Shown one piece after another: positions 43,396 to 52,185 of a DNA stretch of 52,185 nt. The first letter of the stretch is position 1. Every line of letters begins with the position of its first letter. The position numbers were made by a program, and so were the translations under genes. The stretch covers positions 1-52,185 of the forward strand of contig JAOXYB010023624.1 of the NCBI GenBank assembly GCA_028565635.1, read 5' to 3'. The stretch is from Phoronis ovalis (taxonomy: Eukaryota > Phoronida > Phoronidae). A model generated the notes under the pieces. That model searched no databases. It was not told where the DNA came from and saw nothing but the letters and a program-made list of their open reading frames with translations.

Positions 43396-46300
43396 ATGAG
43401 GAGTGTTTGTAAGATACTATGGACTACGATAGTCCTAATATTGATGCAAATTGTTTCTCAAGTAAGTGAGATTTTAGTGAGACATATTTCACATTTTCAC
43501 CGAACAACCAAGTCTTGTTCAGATTCGCTGTTCAATCAGGAGATGTACACGGATATTCAGTTTCTGTTTCTCTGTGTTACTTAGCTACTCTTTTTCTAAA
43601 TCACGATCGTGTCATCTATTTTATGAACTCTTTTAAAAAGTGTCATTATAGTAATTATTTAATATATTGTATATGGATCTTCATTTGCCCATACTTCGTA
43701 ATTATATAAATTTATAAAACTGTAATCCCAGGTGTAAAAAACTAGGTGTTGTTTATTTGACCTCTTTTCGTGCTAGATGAATTTGTGTTCATTTAATAAA
43801 GTAAAATGCACACTTGTCACAGTCTACTTGAAATACCAAGAAATTTTAGCAAATAAAGATATTTTCATATTTTTAGACTAAAATACAATTTTGTTTTAAT
43901 AAACCACTAATATGTTCATTTTTTGCAATTTAACCACTACAGTCTACAGTCAGTATTTCAGTTTTCAGATGTCTGTGTATGTAAATTGTAATGCCTTATG
44001 AACTGTTTCATTATGAGGAAAAAATAACATAAAAATAGTAAAAGATTCAGGATTAAATATTCAATTAATTTATGCTTTACTTGACAATAAACATTTAATA
44101 TGTAAACAGTATCACAATACTTATGCAAGTTTGATAACCTAGTTTCACTATCCCACTCAATTATGTGGGATATACAAGATTTTCCAGTCTGTACCATGTA
44201 CCATTACAATGATTATTTCTGCCTGTTCTACTGTAGTTGTCGAGGCATGTGACAGTTGTAGTACATGTTGTACAAAAAACATTGTTAAAAAATTTGCTTC
44301 CCTTATAATTGAACCTGTTTAAAACAACTGTATGCACAACCCTACAGACAGTGGCCAATAGCCTATTCAGGTACTTATACGAAACATAATTAGTGAAGGT
44401 AAACTGTGTACACACAAAGAAAATCAGATGTTTTTGTTGATGTGTGAAAGGGATGGTATTTTTGTGTCCCACGATTGCTGAAGTTTATTTGTGTTTCTTG
44501 AAATAAAGATTTCATTGTGCTTTACTCAGAATTTGTCAATACCAAAATATAAGCATGAAAGATGACATTTATTACGTGTGAGCCATGAAATTCAGTGTAT
44601 TTTCGTAGCTAAAAAGGTATTTTAATTTCCTGGAAGTGAGATTGATCACTATCCTCAGTCGCAATTGTCCCCTTATAAAATTAACAGAAATTGTCGTTGT
44701 CATTGACATAGCACGTCATAAACAGTATGTTATATATGCACCAGAGCATAACTCAGAAACTTACTGAAATGCAAACCTCTTTGTTAATCCAAATCCCAAT
44801 TTACAACAGACTCATTTAATATTCAAAAATATTGGATTTTTTTAGCTACTAATTGCTTTTCTATACTTGCACATTAATTGCATAGCAAATGGCTTAAACC
44901 AAGCCAGTTATCAAGTGGGACAACAACAGTTTAAAACATAAGGAAACATAAGGTGGTTAATGATATTATCTGATATTTACAAGTATTATTTTAATTGCTT
45001 CATGCTTTCTAGAAGTAGATAAACTCAATTATAAAATTTAACATTTGCAACATTTCTTCTTGAAAAGGGTGTGATGCACAAATGGTTCATAACATTTTAG
45101 ATGTATATAGGACTTGCAAATAAAAAGTTATCCGAGACTTTCCATATCTAGTGAGATAAATTAGAAACCTCTTAATATATAAAGTTGGGCATCTATTCAA
45201 GAAAGGGTTTTAAAGAAGCTTTTCAAAGAAAGATGTGTTATATTCTCAGCAATGACTTTGCACCGAAGACTTTAAAGCTAATATGCTTATTTTATTAAAT
45301 TGTTTTTTTACAGGTGTTTGGTGAGGATTACTGTGACGATGGAAGTGTGTAAGTATATTTTTCATTAGGCCTAAAAGAAATAATTGTGTTTTTGGTCACC
45401 CTACCAACCCTAATTTTAATAATTTTAACTCCAACCAAAAAAAAATTTAATTTATTTTTTGTATTTCACAACAATTATCTGCCATCTCATTATTCTTTTC
45501 ATTGTATCTTTCATGGTTTGGTCAATGAAAATTTTTTCCCCAACCTGTGTTGTTACTTTTTCCAGTGTCTTTCTTGTTTTGATCAATGCTATTTTTTCAC
45601 TCCGGTACTGGATACACACAATTGTTTCTTTTAGGCCTTACATACGTGTAAGTTCTGGAGCCAAGGACAGCAGAAAATTAGTTTGCTGGCTATAAATTGT
45701 GCTTGTATGTTGAATCATGCATGATTTGTTTGAACTTGTCAATAAAAAGTACACCATTTACCACCCTTCAAATTTGAATTTGCCTCATTTGAATAGAGAC
45801 TGCACTTTGTGTGTGTCATGGTATGAATTGAATATGTAAGAAAGTATTACGATGCATCAGTGAGACTTATCTTTTTTAATTTTAATATTATTTTTTTTAA
45901 TCAAACAGAAATTTAACAGAATAGGGAAGCAAGCGTAGTAGAAATCTGAACCTATTTGAACAAATGTTGTCATTAGTATTTTCAACAATGTAAATTAAGT
46001 TTTTATTACACAAAAAAACAGGTAATACCTTATTTACTCGAGTTGAATTTTAAAATCTAAACTAGATTAATATTGCCATTTAGAATTCTTAGTTTAAATA
46101 TTCAGTTTTTTATTCTGTGTTCTGGACATGCTATTGAGAGTCCCAATCAAAATGGTTTGAGTTTGTATTCATTGTGATGTGCAAAAAAAAGATTTAGGTT
46201 AAGTTGAGGCAGCAAACTGAAACAAGCAGATGGTAAAACAGTGGAAGAAACACCCTATAACAATAGCCAATGAAAAAAAAGATGTAAATTGTTATAAAAA

Positions 46301-48315
46301 TCTTTACTGATGATATGTTATGAACTATGAAAATAAGCAGCATCATGCATCTGATGATATCACAGGTGTATAGATGTAAATCTGATTAATTTGAATGAGC
46401 ATTTCTGTCACGTAGGCTTAGAATTCTTGATTAACTGGGATGATACCTAGTTATTATTTTGTGTGCTTGGATTAATAGTTTACATAACGTTACCATGAAA
46501 AACTGATGAGATGCAACCAGTGTTCGTTAGAAAACAGGCAAATTATTGAAAGTAAATATATGAAGGAACAATTTTAGACGCTAATGCTTTTCTGTGCCAA
46601 GATCTCTTTGTATTTTATTGATTTTTTCACATAGTTCATATACTATTATTTTACAATATGAAGTATTACTATTTAATATCAGAAAACCTTTGTGAATTCA
46701 TTGAATATATGGGTACTTTCTTTTCAGTTATGAATTCGATGTTAGCTCCTAGAATATAGGAGCTAATTCTATTTGAATTCTAAATTTCCAAAAATTTTAT
46801 TAAACCTTCTTCTTCTTCTTCTTCTTCTTCTTCTTTGGAAGTTCAGGTGGATATACCTTTCTCAGCTGTTAGGAAGTTTGCATACATTTTCTAGATGTCA
46901 TCTTTATGCTTTTAGGTGTTATTCCCCACAGTCATGTTGTAGTTCATATGGTTGTTGCACTTCTATGTATTATAACTCATGGAGCATATGGAATATGTGG
47001 TACTTTTGGTAAGTATTAAATATGGTTCACCAGTTTAGTTCATTTATGAACTAGTTACTTGTTACTACATGCTGGTTGTAACATTTTACTTAAGGTAGAT
47101 ATGCAAAGCACATTTCAATAATTTAATTATGATAAAATTTATCATAATCTGTGTGCGAGATTCACGTGCAACTTAGATTTAATGTCGCACTGAATAGCAC
47201 TTGTACTGATGTACTAGAGTATTCTGTTTTCAGGTTTATTATAATTTTCATCCTCCTATCATGTTTTGGTGGTTGTGGTTACTGGCGTCGTCGTCAGTGG
47301 ATTGTCTCTCAGCAGCGACACCAAACAGTGACAACTGCGAGAGTAGGACAGACTCACCCAGGAAGTAAGCATCCAGATTACTAGAAAGTACAGCACTGAC
47401 TCTGAAACGTCTAATTGGTATAATTCATAAAAGCATGTTTGGTACCACAGATTTAAAGATAATCATTGACCCTAGAATATGTATAATACAGTTCATGGAG
47501 AACATTGTAATTGTTAGTGTTTTAACATTAACCAGGCTATATATTTCAATTGGTTTAAAAAATTAAAGAGTCACAAGAAATCAAATACTGTTTTTCATAC
47601 CCTGATCAAACTGTCTCCAGTTGAAGTTTTACAGGCTCAGCAATTACATTACTTAAACATGCCAAAAAAATATTCTGAATTACTGCAGTAGTTAGACATT
47701 TGATACCTATTGCTATTTTCTAACTAGGTGGCGCTACAACTTTGTCACCAACAACAATGTATGCTTATGACTTTGGACCACAGCAAACATATTATCCACC
47801 ACCACCTCAAGCAGTTGTAACCCCTCCAACATACAACGAAGTTGTTTCAAGACCCAACATGTATCCAGCCAACAATAAGGATGAACTCCCTCCTTACCCA
47901 GGGGTCACAGGTAAACATTTAGGAGTGTTTATATACTGAAATTATGAGTAACAATCTCTGCATGTTTTTGTGTAACTCAAGACAGGTTAGTACTACTTTA
48001 GGAGCTTGCAGGATAATGCCATGCCTGCTCCACTACATGTCACTTGCTAAAGCTTACTGTTAGTATGTAGTAACAGGCATGCATTTTAATGTACGGTCTC
48101 AGGTTTGGTGATGTCCGCTGCCACATAAGTTTTACAAATCGAACATTCCCTGTTGTTTTTCAGCTTATGCTGCACCTCCTCAAGAAGCAGTACCATACCC
48201 TGTGAATCCACCAGCCTATTATCAAGCTGCCGTTCCAGTACTGACAGATACAACTCGTCCAAGTAATATGGTTACACAGCCTCCAGAGAATAGCGCTTCA
48301 GCTCCATCGTCATAA
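43396..48315 (+). CDS. WBP1/VOPP1-like membrane protein with PPxY motifs, 219 aa
   Basis: Six exons: 43396-43461, 45314-45348, 46916-47008, 47234-47364, 47728-47910, 48164-48315, all in phase. The order is a signal peptide (MRSVCKILWTTIVLILMQIV), a short Cys-rich lumenal domain (YCDDGSVCYSPQSCCSSYGC, about 25-48), the hallmark WNMWYFW and one membrane helix (about 65-80). An Arg patch (YWRRRQW) and a Pro/Tyr-rich cytosolic tail follow. The tail has PPTY (141-144), LPPY (162-165) and PPAY (185-188), which bind WW domains of NEDD4-type ubiquitin ligases and related proteins. Cys pairs, then a Trp-rich segment, then PPxY define the WBP1/WBP1L/VOPP1 group, which works in endolysosomal membranes and ligase recruitment. 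I cannot separate WBP1L from VOPP1. Introns 1 and 2 are about 1.85 and 1.57 kb and I see no further exons in them. Confidence 0.87.
46807..46836 (+). repeat. (CTT)n tract upstream of exon 3
   Basis: Nine or ten CTT units lie about 80 bases before the acceptor at 46915. The exon's own polypyrimidine tract is short (CTTTATGCTTTTAG), so this tract could act as a splicing enhancer; that is inference. Confidence 0.85.
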
Positions 48316-48773
48316 ATGTAATAGTCAAGCAGATACAGAAAAATGCATAGCACTGGTTAAGGCTTTCGAGAAATATATATCACATCTGATTGTGTTTGAT
48401 TTTTTTGTTTCATAGTTAAATTTCACAAAGCTGCTATCTTTATATTTCTGTGACATGATAGTAAAATTAGGATCTGGCAGTTTCGTATTCCAGCAGTCAT
48501 ATTTTTGCCTATTTATATTGTACAAGCCAATACCAATACCACTGGGGCCTTAATAAGACCAACTTTTGCTTGGAGCACAGTACTCGTATATTCGCTTAAT
48601 TTCAGTTAGTTTTGCTTGCAAGCATTTTAATATCACTTTCTAAATAGTGACACATTTATATGTATGTGCCCAATTTACAAGATATACTATATGAATTGCA
48701 TACGTTTATAATCAGTATAGAAATTAGAATTTCGGAAGAGTATTTTTAAACCACTAATAATGTATGTAACCAG

Positions 48774-48779
48774 AATAAA
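48774..48779 (+). terminator. Poly(A) signal of the WBP1/VOPP1-like gene
   Basis: AATAAA lies about 460 bases after the stop codon and is followed by a T-rich stretch (GATTTTATTTTTG), a good downstream element. Confidence 0.6.
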
Positions 48780-49445
48780 TAGATTTTATTTTTGTAAAAA
48801 AAGTTGCATGTCTACTGTGTAAAATTTATGTTGATATATAGCATTTTTGTGTATGCGTATGCATTTCATCTTAATGTTTCTGTAACTTAGCATAATGAGT
48901 GTTTTGAACACAAAGGTTTAAGATTATGTTCTGGTGACTAGCATAGTCGGGAAACATGAGCATTCTGATAAATGTTAATTTATAAATCACCTGAGCGTGA
49001 TCAGGTACCCTCAAGGGGCATTCACACCTATAAAAACATCAAACTTCACATTTTTATAGCGTTATAGGTTATTTAAAAAAAAATTGTTACGTTTCCTTGC
49101 AATGAGAACAGTATCTTATTAACTCTTATATAGTATCTTATAATCATTGCCTCTGAATTATGTTCTTGGACCTGTTGTTCACAGATGTGAATTCCTTTAG
49201 TGGGTGCCTCACCATGCTCCGATGATTCAAGAAGTTGGTAAACATTGTTGGATGCATATGTTTCCCCAACTATAACTATAAGGATTAATTTAATTTTAAA
49301 TATGCTATCCAAAGTTCTTTTTCGTCTGTTCACATAACAGTGTATTTGATCAGCAGTTTCCTAAAAGGTTAAACAGTGTTTAAGCAGTGATTAAACTCTA
49401 ACGCTATAAAATTCAATTCTCCAATTGCAATCAAATTACGAGACT

Positions 49446-49451
49446 TTTATT
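49446..49451 (-). terminator. Possible poly(A) signal of the SMARCD gene
   Basis: TTTATT on the plus strand gives AATAAA on the minus strand, about 440 bases past the SMARCD stop codon. Confidence 0.4.
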
Positions 49452-49888
49452 TAACCCATAGAAAATTTGACATCAAAATACAATATAATGTAATTGATTT
49501 ACAACATTTTTTTGGTACACTATGATAATGTTTACAATACAAAATGTCTGATTAAATGTACACTTCGCTTTCTTCTAAGCTTTACACAAAATATAACAGG
49601 ACTAGATGTAACAAGAATTATTTTCCCAAAAATAGAGCGCTGCTTCTAGTGTTAAAACAGGATTCTCTTACTTTGGATGTTCTACTATAGCAGAAGTGAA
49701 CCTGTAAACTACTGCTTTAATAACAGAAGAAAACATGGGCCTGCTACAAAGAAAGATTACGACAGAATATTCGGAACCTAAAGTCGCACCCTTCAGATAA
49801 AATCTACAATCGCAACATATTCTTTATAGGTGTTGAATGTTTCTTCATCCCTTACACAATGAACCTACATATGCACTATTGGTGCAGT

Positions 49889-51174
49889 TTAGGCATTTCT
49901 GATTCCTAACTGCTGCTCAAGTTCTATTCTCCTTTGATTAACCTGCAAATATACACACTCATATGGTAAAATGCACATACTGTACACATAGGCTTGACTA
50001 AATTAAAACCCAGAACGGGTAGTCCGAAGATTTAGGTTTAGAGAATATGATACCAAAACAAATTTTCTCGAGTTGAAAAAGTATTATTTTTCTGAGGGAT
50101 ACACTTGACCGTGATCTCCAAGGCACATGTTCAGTATAAACTCTTGCACTTGTTGAAACACACAAAGCCTTAACTTTTCCATGATGCTTCAACTACCACA
50201 TTTGAATAAAATGCACAATAGCCTTGATTATAATAAACAAATCTCACTAATTTATTCTGAAAGAGATGAAAACACTACCTTAGCATAAAAATATCTGCAA
50301 ACAGCTTCCTGAGACCAAGATTGAAAATAGTACTCTGCATGGCGTTCTTCCTCAGGGTTACCAACCACATCTGTCATAGTCTGTAATATTTATACAAATG
50401 TAATATATACAGATTGAATGCAACACTGAAAATTTCAATTAAGCATTCTTGTACCTCCATAATTCTGTTTACAAACACACAATCACAATTTCTGCAAAAT
50501 TTACAAATTTTCAAAAAAGTGTAGGTAGGATGGACGATACTAGCCTCTACTAAGCCAGGATAAACGAAACTGGTTTTTAAGCATAATGTCCAAGCAAATA
50601 ACACTGTCCCCCTCATTAAGGCATATTTGCAAAGGGATTTCATAAAAGTTAGTCACATAATTATAATAACGATCACTAATTTCTCTGAACTCACTTTCAG
50701 ATCTCTTGTCTGCGATATAAGCCAGTTGTTGATGAATTCCTGTGGATCTTTAGCAAATCCCAAGAAGAATTCTCTACTTGTCTTTAATTGATTAATAGTC
50801 TCAACAGTTTCATGAATCTGTGAAAAAGTCATATATCTTATGAAACAGTACAAAATTATTCTAATTATTCTCAACCTGGCTTAACGATATTTGTAATAAT
50901 GATATGGGAAAAATATTTTCAAAATAGTCGTAGTAGTAACTTAGGTTTACTAAACAACAGAAATGCACTTCATCTACTAAATGCAAGTGGAGTTAACTTT
51001 GCAACATGCTATGCAGAATGTCTCGCACACTCTACCTTTGTATCCAGTGCTGTAATTTCTTGTTGACTTTGTGTAGATAACAGGAAGTTGTTCATTTGTT
51101 GTTTGAGGGTGTCATCCACTTCTACATCGATATCATAGCAGGCCGTCTTTTTAGCAGCATCAGGACCCTCAACT
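49889..51174 (-). CDS. SMARCD/BAF60 SWI/SNF subunit, C-terminal four exons (partial)
   Basis: Exons: 51036-51174, 50695-50817, 50279-50380, 49889-49942; phases close and the stop is TAA at 49889-49891. They encode the last 138 residues. The visible stretches are [71 protein letters not shown] and the terminal [15 protein letters not shown]. This is the highly conserved C-terminal region of SMARCD/BAF60, which bridges the ATPase core of BAF/PBAF chromatin remodellers to transcription factors. The SWIB domain and N-terminus lie beyond the right edge; the first exon here begins with the last base of a codon. REFFL.FAKDPQ and KVNQ agree better with insect BAP60 than with vertebrate paralogues, as I recall them. 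No damage is seen. Confidence 0.93.
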
Positions 51175-52185
51175 CTGAAAAACAAGTGTTTTACTATGGT
51201 CACACTTCTTTAGTAAACTCTCTACTATTTTACATTACAAAGTAACATAAGAATGAGAAAGAAGAGAGAAAGAATATTATTCTCAAAAAAATTGCACTGA
51301 AAGGTATTAAAAACCTAGGTGATATAAAAAAGTTGATACTTCATGGGATGACATCTGACGTTTAAAACAGTATCTGATGCTATGTTATCTTTTATAACTG
51401 ATTAATGCGCACAGGTGGCTGTAAGCCTTTAAAACGAGTAAAAACAAAACACTTCAAGTACCAACTTTTCTGATAACCTGTCAATGGCTTCTGAAGACTT
51501 CTACTACTAAGATTCAAGACTTTCTGAGATTACATAATTTAAAAATATTTGAATTATTCTGAAATTTCAGGTCATCGAACAATAACTTACAAGTGCATTA
51601 ATTCAAACTATAATTACTCCGAGAGGAATGCTGTTTCTTTTTATTTCAAAGTTAAACTCGAAAAATCACACAAAGTGCCAACATTTTCGATACCTTACTG
51701 TAACCATTAAATCTGCAGTCATGACTTGCACTAACCAGACAAAATATATATCTAACAAAATCAGGGTTAAACATCTGAATCCAAGAAGTCATTCATCACT
51801 ATAGAATATTAGATGTAGTGGATATAGCAAATGCAGAAATAATCACATGCCTTTTGTTATTAGTGTTTCAATGTCCAGGTAATGACTATTGTATTTGGCC
51901 TACATATTTATCAGCACAAAAGTATTTCTATGCTTAAACAAGAGGTCTGCGGGTGCAGACAGGTGCCCATCATATGATGTAGTTTCTTTAGTTGTAAAGC
52001 CATCTTTGTATGTATAAGAGTTTTGAGGTTGATAATAGTGGGAAAATGTCAAATTTTTGGTTTGAAAGGAAAATAGGTGGCTTTGCTTTGTCTTTCCCGA
52101 AATGGGCAAAACTAAAGTAATGTGCACTATTGGGAACAAACATGATGACCAGTTGGCCATGTTGGAAGTAATTGGGTCAAAATTA
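51175..52185 (-). other. SMARCD intron (partial), possible repeat at the right end
   Basis: Upstream of the exon at 51036-51174 the sequence should be intron, running off the window. I looked for the preceding SMARCD exon and did not find it. From about 51930 to 52180 the composition is less AT-rich and an open frame of 86 codons runs on the minus strand (51900-52160). It has no family I recognise and may be a repeat remnant. Confidence 0.45.

Larger units (their letters stand above)
48316..49888. other. Convergent 3' UTR region, WBP1/VOPP1-like and SMARCD genes
   Basis: The left part, to about 48800, is the 3' UTR of the plus-strand gene. The right part, from about 49430, is the likely 3' UTR of SMARCD. 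No coding exon is seen in between, and the open frame at 49073-49333 (-) shows no known family. Confidence 0.55.

Noticed and set aside
49073-49333. An 86-codon minus-strand gene between the WBP1/VOPP1-like and SMARCD genes
   Set aside because: No recognisable domain, and it lies in the overlap of two 3' regions with AT-rich composition.

Overview
This is an AT-rich, intron-rich animal nuclear contig. GT-AG introns interrupt every gene, and there are no operons or ribosome binding sites. The genes are typical of bilaterians. The SMARCD tail reads closer to the insect BAP60 version than to the vertebrate one as I remember them, and the ABCG protein is of the White type, so an arthropod or other ecdysozoan is my best guess, held weakly. 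I rebuilt the exons by hand from splice signals and codon phase. In each complete gene the phases close, except for one acceptor in the NCKX gene.

Layout, left to right. (1) 4026-4101 (-): first coding exon of an ERG-type (KCNH2/6/7) potassium channel; the rest lies beyond the left edge. (2) 7753-12805 (-): an 845-residue protein I could not identify, with a KEN box, a D-box-like site, a PP1-docking-like motif and a short coiled coil, which looks like a cell-cycle protein. (3) 14766-22969 (+): a complete 687-residue White-type ABCG half-transporter in 16 exons. (4) 24062-32159 (-): an NCKX (SLC24) Na+/Ca2+-K+ exchanger, about 547 residues in 10 exons. (5) 33323-37761 (+): a 338-residue aldo/keto reductase in 8 exons, divergent from the exchanger, with a 5' leader ORF whose stop overlaps the reductase start. 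(6) 38871-41166 (-): a chondroitin N-acetylgalactosaminyltransferase (CSGALNACT type), 457 residues in 3 exons. (7) 43396-48315 (+): a 219-residue WBP1/VOPP1-like membrane protein with PPxY motifs. (8) 49889-51174 (-): the last four exons of SMARCD/BAF60. The genes have unrelated jobs (excitability, transport, glycan synthesis, chromatin) and do not look like one pathway.

Introns and spacers are full of decayed repeats. The most notable is a modular dispersed family. Its copies share two end modules (one with a GGTAGGGGTGTGCGGCCCA-like core, the other with a GGCACAT...TTTGAATGACAG-like core) but carry different internal arrays of degenerate short units. There are also foldback elements, a tRNA-Pro relic, a non-LTR reverse transcriptase relic, a hammerhead-like motif, and an assembly gap flanked by identical 77-base sequences. 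I see no clear new biological system. The modular repeats, the unidentified KEN-box protein and the overlapping leader ORF deserve follow-up most.
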